Source: Plutella xylostella
Taxonomy: Eukaryota; Arthropoda; Insecta; Lepidoptera; Plutellidae
Reading direction: 5' to 3'
Length of the DNA: 64,000 bases
NCBI RefSeq assembly: GCF_932276165.1
Contig: NC_063992.1
Location: forward strand, 7,078,001-7,142,000
Positions within the stretch are counted from its first letter, which is position 1. Each line of letters opens with the position of its first letter. The notes beneath the pieces were generated by a model. The model did no database searches, had not been told where the DNA came from, and worked only from the letters and a program-made list of their open reading frames with translations. Position numbers and translations under genes: made by a program. This document shows, piece after piece, positions 22,755 to 34,848 of the stretch.

Positions 22755-23663
22755 TTATCTCTTTTGGGTTTTAAAGCTAACAGACAAGGCCTGCGATGAT
22801 AACACATAGCCATTCAGAGCTTGGATTGCCATCGCGGCTTGGTCATAATTCCTCATAGTAACAAAACCAAAGCCTTTACTCTTATTAGTCTGATGGTCCT
22901 TAATAATTTTAACAGATACAATAGCACCATAAGGCCCAAACAGCTGCCATAAAGTCAGTTCTTCAACCTCTGGGGAAATGTTGTAAACATAGATGGACCA
23001 TGTGCTTGGCGAGTTATGGTCACCCATAGCACCCATATGGTTCATCCATTGATAAGGTTTTACTAAGGCGCTCTTAGAAAAGTGATTATTATTAGGTTTA
23101 GATTTATGAGGGTTACTCTTATTAGCGTACTTAACAGTCAAAGGGTGTAAAAAGCCTGGAGGAGTTGAGCCGTTGATGTTCTGGATGGCTCGCTCTGCCT
23201 CGTACTGGTGCTCGTACAGCACGAAGGCGATGCCGGCGGCGATGCGCGAGTTCACTATCTTGCCGAACTGCGCGAACAACCCGTGCAGGTCTTGAAGCGT
23301 GAGCTCGTTGGGAAGGTTGCACACGTACAGGTTCCAGTCGGCTTCCGGCTTCGTCGGAGGCTTCGCTTCGGGGTTCAGCAGCGCGTGCGATACCTTCAGT
23401 GTCTTGTTCTGCATTAGCAGCCCGTTGAACGCCTTCTTCGCCTTGATTGCATCCTCGGGGGAGCTGTACTCGACGAACCCGTACCCTCGGTTCGCTATCA
23501 GTTTGCAACTTTCTAGTTTACCCATGGTTGAAAATAACGAAAACATCATATCCTGGGTCATAACTTCAGGAATGTAATTGATGATAAGTTTGGTGGGCGA
23601 TTCGTCGGGTCCATATTCGATATTTCCATGACAATTATTAGTTTCTTGACACGATTCCGACAT
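22755..23663 (-). CDS. ELAV/Hu-like RNA-binding protein, intronless, three RRMs
   Basis: Expected to bind U-rich or AU-rich RNA and affect splicing, stability or poly(A) choice, as ELAV/Hu proteins do. The 302-residue ORF starts at an ATG (23663) and ends with TAA, with no introns. RRM1 is at about 25-97 (RNP2 LIINYI, RNP1 RGYGFVEY), RRM2 at about 110-180 (RNP2 LYVCNL, RNP1-like AGIAFVLY), a linker follows, and RRM3 is at about 222-299 (RNP2 IYVYNI, RNP1 KGFGFVTM). RRM3 is the most conserved. RRM1 and RRM2 lack the longer beta2-beta3 loop normally seen in ELAV proteins (typical GLSKGVGF-type segment). The length is shorter than the usual 340-480. It could be a retrocopy-derived paralogue that has diverged. 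A possible poly(A) signal lies at 22732-22737. Confidence 0.85.
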   Translation of the reverse strand: MSESCQETNNCHGNIEYGPDESPTKLIINYIPEVMTQDMMFSLFSTMGKLESCKLIANRGYGFVEYSSPEDAIKAKKAFNGLLMQNKTLKVSHALLNPEAKPPTKPEADWNLYVCNLPNELTLQDLHGLFAQFGKIVNSRIAAGIAFVLYEHQYEAERAIQNINGSTPPGFLHPLTVKYANKSNPHKSKPNNNHFSKSALVKPYQWMNHMGAMGDHNSPSTWSIYVYNISPEVEELTLWQLFGPYGAIVSVKIIKDHQTNKSKGFGFVTMRNYDQAAMAIQALNGYVLSSQALSVSFKTQKR

Positions 23664-25823
23664 TTTTAATTGTTGTCGGTGAATGACATTTTAGATAAAT
23701 GTTGCCAGGCGTGCCATGTCACACACATCACGTCCATAAATTTGCCACAGACAAGAAAAAAAATTGGCAAAATAGTAATCGATTCTTCTGTTTTATAAAT
23801 CGATTTTAATCACAGAACCTTGAATCCTTCTTCTGAGGCTCAACTTGGGCCTTAGCGGGCCTTCTACGAATGCAATCGTAGAAGGTAGAAGGGGGTTTTC
23901 CGTATATTTATTCTCATGCTCATGTGATAAGGTTGCAGTCCGTATTGTAAGAGTAAGTACCGCAGGTTTCCTTGCGACATTGCCTTCACCGGCACTTCAT
24001 TTTGAAAATAATTGATTGATAGCTTCCTACATGCCAGAATGGACCCCATCGACTCCCGAATATTGCCCGAATATGAGAACACGCACACACTAACTATCGG
24101 AAAATGCAAACATTAGAGAAATGTATTTTATTGTAAATTGCTATCATCTTCTTACCGCGTGAAGCAGTGGTAGACTAGCGTTTATCACTGAGGTTAGAGG
24201 ATACAAATTAGTTTGCAATCACTGTCTCCCTAGGATCACCAGGATGCGCCAGACGTATGTAAGGTACAGTGGGTACTGGGTACGTCTCAACCAAGCTCTT
24301 CCAGTCCACCCCATTATTCCTATATCAACTATGACTACCTGACAAATGGTGTAACTTTTACAAAAGCAAAAAACACATATTTCAATATAAGGTTTATTAT
24401 GTCATTATTCGGTACACGCACATTAACAGGGAATCTTAAATTAGGTAGGTACATGTATAATTATAATGCTAGGTAATGCTCACAAAGCCGAGTCAACAGA
24501 TTCAGCTGCACAGATACCCATCCAGCATATAACAACACCTCAAATAATAGATCTCCCTGTATACTTAGTCCATTATTTACTTAAACATTGGTAGAAATAA
24601 ATTACTCTTCAATTTATCTAACATCAATTTGGTAGGTCAGGCAAGATAGGTTTAAGTTTAGGTAGGTATAGCAGACTGCAGAGAAACCTGACCTCTGTCA
24701 GAGTGACAATATTACTGAGCTTTCTTTGCAATCCACTGTACATTTAATATTTCATATTTATTTTATATTTTTATATCTAAGTACAGAACATCAATAGAGA
24801 GCACACTAGTGTTAAATATATAATCTAAAAAGTATTTAATATCTATGCAAGGAGAAATTCTTCAAATGTATCAATAGCCAAACAACACATTAGCAATACA
24901 ATTTATTGACTAATAAAAACAAAACAAAATACTTCATTTTCATGCTCATAGCCACATCTACATCACTGGTACATTACCATTCAACAGGAATAAAGTTTAC
25001 ATACATCTATAGCCTCTCAAAACGATTATAATATAATATATGATTAATATTTGGTAATAATTTAGGTAGTTCACTATTCTGCAAATAATTATAGCGATAT
25101 AAATTACAAATATAGTCAGCACATCAAAAATGTACGTCCCAAAAACGTTTCGCGAGAAATTTAAAACAAATAATTAAAAATCTATTGTGTCTGGTGATGT
25201 AACATAGGTCAACGATACGTGAGTGATTAAATAACTTAACAATGGCTTATTAAATGCGATATCTCTGGAAATATCTTCAAGGAAAAGCCAGCTGTAGTTT
25301 TTTTAAGTTAAATGCGGCCATTACTAAAGTTAACTGATTACATTTATATCAAAATAAACTCCTTATAAAATTCTTAAAACGTCTATAACAAAATAATAGC
25401 TACAAAACAAAATGCAGTCAAAGAAATATTTTATGTTAATGATTTAGTAACAAATAAAATCACAATATAAATACCTAACGACATCATAGGGAACATACTG
25501 GAATGCCAGTAATTATCACAAGTTACATAAAAATAGCTAAACAACTATAAAGTTAAATGTAAAATAAATATTCGAATCTTAGGACAAAACCATAATAATC
25601 TCACTAATTGATAGCAACGTCAATTAAAATATTGGTTTAAAGGTAAGCAGTACAGTTCACAATATAGATCTCTCGTTTTACGCCTAATACTGACTAATAT
25701 TTAATATTTCAAAAATATATCGTTTAACCTCAAGGTTTTGTCTAAATATTCTCGTCGCGAAATAAGTTGCGACGGTACATTATTGTCTATGTTTCCATCT
25801 CGTCGTCAAAGCATTCCTTACAC
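23664..25823 (-). other. Spacer and likely long 3' UTR of the SLC36 gene
   Basis: No coding exon is recognised. From about 24385 to the stop codon at 25824 the minus strand is AT-rich and non-coding. A minus-strand AATAAA (plus-strand TTTATT near 24391) would define a 3' UTR of about 1.4 kb. That extent is inference. Confidence 0.4.
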
Positions 25824-28800
25824 TTACTTAACTATACTCTCGAGGCTAGCGTATGTGCCGAAAACGAACCCGGTTATGCCGAAGATGACGATCAGTATGT
25901 CCTTGTAGAGGATCCAGCCGTGTTTGCCGAACTGGTCGGGCCAGAGCGTGACGATCTCGATGATGGGCGGGAAGATGAGCGCGAGGGCCGAGCTGCTGAA
26001 GGCGCCCACCAGGCTGATGATGCTGCTGAGGTTCGGGATCAGCTGTGCGGCCGCGACTGAAGATTTACGGAAATTGTAAAAATTTACTACGTTGTATTGG
26101 GTAAAGAAAATTTACTTAAAAGTTATTGTAGTCAATGATGTCGGGAAGGTGATGATTGTAGCCATGTTTCATATTTTATATTCATCTCCTTTCTGCTCAC
26201 TATACTACTTTTGCAACACACTGTACCTGTACTATACATATACCTATATCGCATTGACAGAATGCATCGAATGATGTGAAGTGAATCTTTTGGGTACTTC
26301 GACTGGAAACTTGGCAAAGCCAGCTTGTCTTTAGTAAACCAGAAAGCCAAACAACCATCGGCATCCCTATTCTGACCCTGGGAACAGTAGGTATAACTAC
26401 ATAATCTAGAACGATTAAACGAGGAAGAGCCTTGACCCAGATGGCACACACAAAGGGATTATGAAAATAAGTATTCTTCGTTCGTCAAAAGAAAACAAAC
26501 ATTTCGGCATAGTAATACTTTTTCCATTTCAATTTATTATGTGTTGTATGAGTTAAAATGAATAGATAACTGCGGACAGACGACCTCGCATCGTTTATCT
26601 ATAAAACCTACTCGCTCGACTGTGTACACCCAGCGGCATCGTATTTCTATGCTAATGTTATCAACTTGGTGGGCGAATTGGTTCCCTTTCCCTTCGAGCT
26701 TCAATGGAAAAATTTCCGGCGGGAGAAAAGTTTCCCTTCGTCGTTGCGTAAGGAGAGAAACGCATTCGTAATCATGTAAACACAAACATGAGTGCGATGC
26801 TCTTATACATATTTATTAAGGTGAGTTTAGGGATGTACGAGTGGTGAAGCTTTAGCTGTAAGATTAAAGTAATAAGGTGTATTACGAGTATGTCGACTGT
26901 TTATTTGTTCTCAAAATTGTATATTATGACAAGTTTATTCAGTAATTTGTAATTTAGTTCAGTCTACTTTAGTGATTGTAAAACGAGTCCTTTATAATTA
27001 TTTGCAGTAATTTTTACTTGCTAAATAAATGAGTGGTTTATATTTTTTAATAACTATGCAGATATTTCGGTCGCTTCCGTTGTTTTATGTTCTGTATCAA
27101 GTGTTTGTAAGAAACGTTTTTCTACTTTCGGTTTGAGTTCGAGACAGCTAAACAATAGTAGTGTAAATGAAGTAGTCAAGTCAGCATATTTTTCATGCCA
27201 TAACATCGATAAGAGCCCTGTGAGCCTTGAGTCTTCAACAACACTATAGTTCGGCCTTGACCATTCGGCACACATTCTTGAGGTCTTTGGCCTTTTGGAA
27301 TGGAATCTGGTTCATGCAATACTGGTTTTTATTGGACGTATATGCATTCGATTCATGTATTCCATTTACGTATAACTTTTCATACCAAAGCAGTAGATAG
27401 GTACGGCTGGTCAATACACTCAGATCAACACAACAATAAAAATAATTATAAGTTCCCACGAGGGTGCAATGATTCATTTATCGACTGTCTTATGTACCTG
27501 TCTCATAATATTGTAAATAATGGAAAACCCATATTTTAATTTTATAGGTAATGTAATAGTTAAATTACCTAATAGGAAGAGCCATGGTGACCTAACGGGT
27601 GAGATCTCATCCTGGTGAGTTCAAATTTTGTCATGCACCAACGAATTTACGAAGTATACTTTATAACCTGTTCTCTTACGATCGATGGAGGAAAACATCG
27701 CGGGGAAACCTGCACATCAAAATTATACATAATATAATTATGTGGCAAATTTTATCCCGCATCACCCGCGGGACAACGCTTTTAGGGCAGCTATACACTA
27801 TAATCTATATGTATACTCAAGAATACTCACAAGTGGTAAGAAACAGCACGATCCTGGTGACCGACTCGCCGTGCACCAGGTACTTCTCGTCGGTGAGGCG
27901 CGCGCGCACCACGGGCCACACGATGCTCATCGGCACGTAGAACTGGAGACCGTAGGACAGGAAGATCGACGCCGTCATGACAGCGCGAACGCTGTGCGCT
28001 AGGCTGGAAGAAAATGTGCCTGTAAGAATGTAAAGTCGGGGAAATCTATGGTTACCCGAAGGTAAGCGTCCCCATTCAACATCGTACGCAACGGACGCAT
28101 CGCATTCAGCAGTATTTGTATGGAAATTCACATATGAGCATCCATTTCATCGGCACTGCCTGCGCCGTTTAACGATACATTTATGAAGTTTCGTTTGGTC
28201 CGATATAAAAAATACAAATACAAAAAAAAGTGTGTTAAAGCTATTTCAAAGTTCACCGATAGTCCTGCACCTAAACCCGATTTTCAATCTTTCAGGCATA
28301 TCCTAGAACCAAATATTGGTTTTGAAACTAATTGATGATGATGATGATGATGAAATCCTCTTATCCCTCATCAGGGACATAGGGCTCGAAGAAAGGATTT
28401 CCACTTCTCCCGATCCTGCGCGGCCGCTTCCAGGTCGTCCCAGCCGAGACCAGTTGATGCAGCCTCCTTTTCAACTGACCGCCTCCAGGTGGTACGGGGG
28501 CGGCCCGGCCTTCTCTTCCCCTTCGCTTGCCATTTCAACCCTTGTTTGGACAGGTGATTGTCTGGTCTCCGCAGCACATGCCCAATGCAGCGCCATTTCC
28601 TGAGTAGGATCTCCTTGTCAATGGGTGTCTGGTCAGTCATCTCCCACAGTCTTGCGTTAGATATGGTTCGTGGCCAGTAGATCCCCAGTATGCGCCTCAG
28701 ACATTTGTTCACGAACACCTGAAGTCTACTGGTTACTTCATTCTTAACGAGCCATGTCTCGCACCCGTACAGGAGGACCGACTTGACATTGGAGTTAAAA

Positions 28801-31800
28801 ACTCTGATCTTGGTACGCCGAGTGATGATGCGAGACGTCCAAACAGGCTTCAGTTGCGCATATGCAGCTCGGGCTTTGTTGATGCGTGCTTCTACATCCG
28901 CCTCCGCTCCGCCCAGTGGGTCCACGACGCTCCCCAGGTAGGTAAAACGCTGCACTTGTTCGACAACGTCGCCGTTCACATATATGGGGGCTGAATCGGA
29001 GGTATTTAGGCGCATATCTTTGGTCTTGCTACAGTTGATGCGCAGGCCTTCCTCAGCAGCAACGTTTGCGAGGTCATCGGTCTTGGACTGAAGATCGTCA
29101 CGAGATGTCGCGAGTAAGCAGAGATCGTCGGCGAAGTCTATGTCTTCGAGGGTCTTATCCTGCAACCATTGTAGTCCCCTCTCTTCTTTACTACTCACTC
29201 TACGCATCACGTCATCCAAGACTACAAGAAAGAGAAGCGGGGACAGCAAACAGCCCTGTTTGACTCCGGCAGTGACTTATCGGTTCTGTTAGTTGGCCTT
29301 TGTGCATCACTCGGCAAGAGGAACCCTCATAAAGGCATTTGATTATTTGTATAACCTTGGCCGGTATACCTCTTCGCCTAAGGATTCGCCAAATGCTAGA
29401 CCATTTCACCCGATCGAAAGCTTTTTCGAAGTCTACGAACAGAGTATAGAGTTCTTTCCGCATTTCATTGCACTGCTCCAGAATCACTCGCAGTACGTTG
29501 ATCTGGTCGGTGCAAGATCGCCCCGCTCTGAATCCACTCTGTTCGTCCCTCAGCGTGTAGTCAACTGCGCTTCTCATTCTGTCTAGCAGGACTTTGCTCA
29601 GAATCTTGGAGCACACCGGCAACAGGTTGATTCCTCGCCAGTTGGAGCATTGGGACAGGTCACCTTTCTTCGGTAGCTTAATTATAATGCCCTCCTTCCA
29701 GCTGTCAGGTATTTGGCCCGTTTCCCAGACCGCTGTCATCAGGGGCAACAATATATCAGCTGTTACGTCCGCGTTTGCCTTTAATGCTTCCACTGGGATG
29801 CCATCATTTCCAGGAGCTTTACCACACTTTAGGCCATTGATGGCACGTGCAATTTCAGCCTTGTCCGGAGGATCAACTTTGATGTCTAGAACATTACATT
29901 CTAGGTCGACATCGCTGTCAGCCTCTGCTGCGGCTTCATTGTCCAGAGTGTGGAAGACCTCGTTGAAGTGCTCATGCCATCTGCGCAATTGTTCTTCCAG
30001 CGTAGTGAGCACCTTTCCTGCTTTGTCTACTACTGGCCGCGTTGTCGGTGGTTTATTGCAAAGCTCTCTTCCGGCACGGTATAGCTCTCTGGTGTGTCCT
30101 GCGTGCGCCGCCAGTTCCGCTCTTCGGGCTATCGATGCAGCTCTCACTCGTTTGTCCCTCTTAGCACTGCGCTTTATGTCGCTTTCACATACAAAATATT
30201 CATAGGCAAGGATCTCTTTGATGTTCTGGTCGTTTTCCGCATTAAGTTTCTCTTTGATGGATTTTCGGTGTAATATTTTATTCCATGTTTCAGCGGATAT
30301 CCATTCCTTCTTCTGCGGGTTACTGTGGCCTAAGAACATTTCGCAGCAATTGAGCAGTACACCTTTAACAGCGCTCCACTGTTCCTCCACTGAAGCTTCT
30401 TCAACCCTCTGCGTGTGGTACTGGTTGTGTAATTCCACACTAAATTCATGCTTCCTGTCAGGATTCTGGAGTTTGGAAACATCGAAACGCCGAGATAATG
30501 TGGTTGTCTTACTCTGCACCTTTGCTATCTTCAGGCGGATTTTTGCCACTATGAGATGGTGGTCACTGTTCACGTCTGCTCCTCTTCGGTTACGGACATC
30601 TAATAAAGAGTGTCGCCATTTCCTACTTATCATGACGTTTGAAACTAATTATTATTATTAAATTCTTTATTGCACAAAGTAAATTGGTACAAAGGCGAAC
30701 TTAATGCTAAGCAGCATTTTCTACCAGTTAACCTTTGGTGATGTTGAAAAAGTGATTGGTAGTGTTAAGGCTTTGACGATAGAAGATGGTATATTGAGTA
30801 CCTAACCGAAATATAATATACACCTATACTTACAATATAAATAACTAATGTATTTACTAAATTGGTACAAAGGCGAACTTAATGCTAAGCAGCATTTTCT
30901 ACCAGTTAACCTTTGGTGATGTTGAAAAAGTGATTGGTAGTGTTAAGGCTTTGACGATAGAAGATGGTATATTGAGTACCTAACCGAAATATTAATATAT
31001 ACCTATACTTACAATATAAATAACTAATGTATTTCCCGGCCGAGAATCGAGCTCGGGTTTTCTCCGCTTAATACTTAATTAGGTGTTCCTAAGTACTAAC
31101 GGTAATCTGGTAAAATTATTAGTTAAAAGATTAAACTAATAATTATTTTAATTACAAGAGTCGATGACCCTACGCAAACACATTAACATCTGGAACATTT
31201 ATCAGTATGAATGAGTGTGTTTTTCGTGTGATTGTTTGTTAAAACTTTTCCAAAGCGGAAACTAGATCGAAAATAATATAACTTAATTAATTTTTGTCCT
31301 AGTTTTGTCTATCTGAAATGGTCAATAGGGTTATCTGTACTCTTGAGAGATTGGTGTACGTTTCTTTATTTAATTAATGATAACAATCATGCGAAACAAC
31401 AATTGAGATTGTGAGATGTCTGCTCCCGGTATTTCGTTTCTCATTATAGGAGTTATGAAGCTTGTAGTTACGTACGGAAAGCTATGTTATATCAGTTTAT
31501 ATATTATATTATGTATATTGAAAATATCTAGCAGATGAGGTTAGTTTCTAACTCACCTCATCCCACCAACATTTTCTAATTTTGATCTGTATACAGATTT
31601 CAAAAGAAATAAGTACATTTGTTACACTCCTTTGATACCTAGGTGTTCTTGTTGCAAACAATAGAGCTAAACTAAGCTTAACAGGTTTTGTCACGATTCT
31701 GAAAGGATTAGCCGTTCCCATTAGCGTCACTCGAAGAGGCTCTTTTGGTGCACCCAATCCTTTATAAACTAAAAAAAACGACAATAAATCTTTAGACTTA

Positions 31801-34800
31801 CAGGGTGCTCGGTAAATTCAGCGTGATGCTTCCCCTGACCAGGTCTCCAAACTTCAGGTATCCGAAGAAGCCGATGGCGGTGTAGAGACAAGCCACGATC
31901 ACCATGCCAGTGTTCAGTACACCCGTCCAGCCGCCGAAGTCTTCTGGCGTTTTCATGTTATTCTCAAGAGGAAGCACCTGAAAATGGGCGGCGTTTATTT
32001 AGAAAATGTATGTGCGGGCCTCCAATTTTCAGCCAGCTTGTATCGAAGTTCATTGCGAATGGCGGCTTTAAAGGCGTGTGGGCGCCGGTGTTGGTACTTG
32101 GGGTGGTTCTATCGATTGGGTATATCGAGTACCGTAACCGATACTGAGAATCAACACGATGAAGTGATATGACTTGATATCTGTCGAAGAGTCTAGGTGA
32201 ACTCGACTAAACTAACTTAAACACACATCTCCCCGACCGGGTATCAAACCCGGGACCCTCGGCACAACAGGATTTTTTTACCAAAACTTCGCCATTCGTC
32301 GTCGTACTGGTCATATCTACCAAAAACTTAATATTGAATAAGTAATATAATTTATGACTTTTACCTACTTTCATTCATTTGGCTTTGTGTGTAATAGTTA
32401 TGCGATGCTTATCAGGCATAAGCATAGAACCTATAGAACCACATAAACGGGAGAAAGCAATAAAGTTGGGTCGATAAGATCTCCATTTGTGTGGGTGGCT
32501 TCATTCCTATGACATAGCCGACGGCGCCGTCCACAGCTGTATGTATGTTACGGGCATAATGCGAAATCCACACCGTAAATTAACCATACTCACGAGCAAT
32601 GAAAAATTGCCAAGTGACACATGGAACGGCAACTTTATCATTGCTCGCGAGTGTATTATTGCAAAATAAATATGGTTAGGCACAGAAAAAATACATCCTA
32701 ACTAATATTATAAATGCGAAAGTAACTGTGTCTGTCCGTCTGTCTGTCTGTGTGTCTGTCTGTCTGTCTGTTACTCTTTGACGCCAAAACTACTGAACGG
32801 ATTTAAATGAAATTTGGTATACAGATGGTCTAGACCCTGAGAAAGAACATAGGCTACTTTTTATCCCGGAATTCCCGCGGGAAAACTTTTTAAGGCGAAG
32901 CGAAGCGCTTGGGAACAGCTAGTAAAATATAATGTTAAATTCAACTTACCACGCCAATTCCCTCAAAAGCATATATAGCTGTACCGAAGTACAAGGGTAG
33001 GTGATGCCATCCAGCAAAATATGGTACGGACTCCGTGGGCGGCAGTTTTTGCAAAATGTAGTAAAATATTATAATCAGCCCCCAAGCAGTCATTATTGAG
33101 GCGACCAGCGAAACTGGCGTCAGGTACTTTAGGCTTCTGACTAGGCAGAGTGCGTACATCGGCAGAAAGATCATGTCCAAGTATACATGCACGTCCCAAT
33201 CGATGCCCAAGAATCTAAACATGTCCTGCAGGTTAGTCGCCACAAACAAGAAATAGACACAGCAAAATCCCAGTTGCGTTATCACGAGGAATATGTTTAC
33301 GATATTCCTGAAACAATCGACGTAAGAGTTGAGTACCTACTTTCATTACTTAACATTTTTTTTGTAAGGATTAAACATCATCATCATGAGCGATCAATCG
33401 TCCACTGCTGGAAATAGGTCTGATAATGTAACACCAACTATAAAACACCCAGAATCAACAAGTCGTAAAAAGGTTGTTTTTCGGTTTGTGGTAGGTATTT
33501 CTAGCAGCATATACATAAATTCATTATTTAAATGAAAAATATAATTTATCAGGAGGTAGCAAAGAGTTATTTTCTGCCTATGTATCTGAATCTCTTGAAG
33601 AACTTGGGATGCTCATAGTGGATCTTCATCTTAATCACACTCACTAAATATGTGGGTCCATACACTTTTGTGGATCATCTACTATCACTTAATAGTGTAC
33701 TCATTAAACTGAAATACTGAAATGTATGCAATAGTAGTTGTATACTTTTAGTATAGATGTCAACTAGTCAAAATATTAAAGAACAAAACTTTTGGAAGTT
33801 TCCTAAATTGGCCCAATAAAATTGATTAATGATTATGTTATCTTGAAATTAAGGAATGCATGTTATTTTGTTTGTCTTACTGACTGTCTGACCTGTACCT
33901 CATTAAATTCTGCTATTTGATATTCCATTCAGATATTTAGTTACTGCCAAAATTTTTGCTTAGAATACCACTGGAAATTTCAAAATGTCCATTTTACAAA
34001 CCAAGCTATGGATGTGTGTGGCAAACTTTATCCAAACCAATAGGCACAATGTTTTTCATGATTTCAGATTAAAAGAGTGTGTGAACTTTACTATAGAATA
34101 TAGGTAATTGAGTTGAAAACAGTTTCTAATTACATAAATCACCACACAATTAGCATTATTAGTTATCTGGCCACAAAGTAAACACAAACAAATAAACTTT
34201 CCACCAATTACACACTGAGCTTGGCCTACTTACCTCATTTTCTTGGCATAGGGTCTCATTGAGGCAGGTCCAGAGTTGAAGGCCTCTTCAACCACTTCTG
34301 CAAAGTTCAGAGCTGGTCTCTGGCTGCGGATGCACAGCTCGTGGGCACAGTTCACCAGGATGTGCATGCAGTGGGTGCATATCGCTCCCATGAACAGAGT
34401 ACCGAAAACACCTGAAAAATGAATTATTGTATGAATGATAAACATTAAGTTGTATGACCTACCAGGTTCTAGTTATCTGTTTTCTTATTTTGGGTCAGCA
34501 GGTCATACCGCTAGATCTAGACTAATATAAATAGTACGCTCATAAGTAAAATACAATACAAATCTTAGCTTACGTACCAAATATCAGACCAGAGTTTTTA
34601 AAGGCATCAGGCATAGCCAATATACCTGTGCCTATATTTCCTTTCAACAAATGGATAAGAGTATCCAGATTTGAAGTCGGGTGCTCCAGCACCCGTTCCG
34701 ATGATGGATTATAATCATTTTGTTTTAGTTTCTCTTCTTTCGGAGATAAAGTTGGATCAACCACTAGTTCAACAGCAGTTTGGTGTTCTGCATTTTCGAC

Positions 34801-34848
34801 AATAGGTGTACTGGGCCCAGTAAGAAGCGGTTGTTTCTCATCGCTCAT
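25824..34848 (-). CDS. SLC36-type proton-coupled amino-acid transporter (pathetic-like)
   Basis: Multi-pass symporter that moves small amino acids with protons across lysosomal or plasma membranes; in flies the family affects growth and TOR signalling. Exons in coding order: 34578-34848, 34234-34411, 32950-33307, 31802-31977, 27831-28003, 25824-26056. Phases match and total 1389 bases, 462 residues, the normal family length. A hydrophilic N-terminus of about 60 residues precedes the family signature LIHLLKGNIGTGILAMPDAF. CTHCMHILVNCAHELC, the ITQLGFCCVYFLFVATNL helix, YAFEGIGVVLPLENNMK, YLKFGDLVRGSITLNLP and the final GITGFVFGTYASL also match PAT transporters. The ATG at 34848 opens MSDEKQPLLTG, whose EKQPLL is a dileucine-type sorting motif. 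Intron 4 (28004-31801) holds a LINE and a tail duplication; intron 3 holds a Lep1-like element. It is divergent from AMPK beta. Confidence 0.9.
26057..27830 (-). other. Last intron of the SLC36-type gene
   Basis: No exon is seen inside. It contains short repeat debris: at 27600-27720 a SINE- or LINE-like fragment carrying GGAAAACATCGCGGGGAAAC, related to one at 41186-41210, and at 27745-27795 a piece resembling the 3' half of Lep1-like elements (CCCGCGGGACAA). Confidence 0.5.
28334..30637 (-). mobile_element. 5'-truncated RTE-like LINE in SLC36 intron 4
   Basis: A minus-strand non-LTR element with a precise 13-bp target duplication TTTGAAACTAATT at 28321-28333 and 30638-30650. Its 3' end, on the left, is an (ATC)n microsatellite tail (28334-28352), characteristic of RTE-group elements. 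The 5' end is truncated inside the endonuclease, as usual for LINE copies. Confidence 0.9.
28371..30633 (-). pseudogene. RTE-like LINE: endonuclease end and reverse transcriptase
   Basis: The frame enters in the C-terminal endonuclease (NSDHHLIVAKIRLK) and continues through a linker into RT: GKAPGNDGIPVEAL, WRGINLLPVCSKILSKVL, EQSGFRAGRSCTDQINVLR, FVDFEKAFDRVKWSS. A small frameshift (+1 or -2) lies at about 29274-29279, between LTEPIS and TAGVKQGCLLSPLLF. The second half has the catalytic FADD (in IDFADDLCLL), YLGSVVDPLGG and a C-terminal CETWLVKNEV...LRRILGI region, ending with TGA (28371-28373). Apart from the frameshift the frame is open, so the insertion is fairly young. Confidence 0.85.
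30652..31034 (-). repeat. LINE 3' tail tandemly duplicated (178-bp period)
   Basis: Two near-identical units (from 30681 and 30859, ending at 30855 and 31034) read on the minus strand as a LINE tail: TACCAAAGGTTAACTGGTAG and TTAAGTTCGCCTTTGTACC, and, after the outer copy only, GTGCAATAAAGAATTTAATA with (TAA)n. They differ by only a base or two, so the duplication is recent. The target duplication of the RTE-like LINE abuts it, so that LINE inserted at the edge of this older tail. Confidence 0.75.
31041..31801 (-). other. Rest of SLC36 intron 4
   Basis: AT-rich intronic sequence up to the donor of exon 4 (donor GTAAGT complement at 31796-31801). One minus-strand open frame of 78 codons (31548-31784) shows no recognisable motif. 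Confidence 0.45.
32225..32275 (-). repeat. Fragment of tRNA-derived SINE
   Basis: The plus strand reads CCGGGTATCAAACCCGGGAC; on the minus strand it is a tRNA T-arm or B-box-like GGTTTGATACCC. It resembles the better preserved SINE head at 47380-47455. Confidence 0.5.
32697..32925 (+). mobile_element. Lep1-like non-autonomous Helitron
   Basis: It starts near CTAACTAATATTATAAATGC, carries an internal TCTG/TCCG microsatellite (32730-32771), the family stretch AAACTACTGAACGGATTTAA and GCGAAGCGAAGCGC, and ends AACAGCTAGT, as Lepidoptera Lep1 Helitrons do (end CTAG before T). It inserted about 25 bases from the splice donor of SLC36 exon 3 (exon edge 32950). Family recognition is from memory of its ends. 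Confidence 0.7.
33308..34233 (-). other. Intron 2 of the SLC36-type gene
   Basis: No exon is seen. At 33366-33425 a short fragment with CGTCCACTGCTGGAAATAGG matches the widespread Lepidoptera LINE/SINE 3' end also seen at 40105-40130. Confidence 0.5.

Noticed and set aside
27599..28002. Plus-strand frames of 86-113 codons near 27.6-28.0 kb
   Set aside because: They are antisense to SLC36 exon 5 (27831-28003) and run through repeat debris.
32730..32771. TCTG repeat considered as a CRISPR-like or regulatory array
   Set aside because: It is a simple microsatellite internal to a Lep1-like Helitron, with no spacers.
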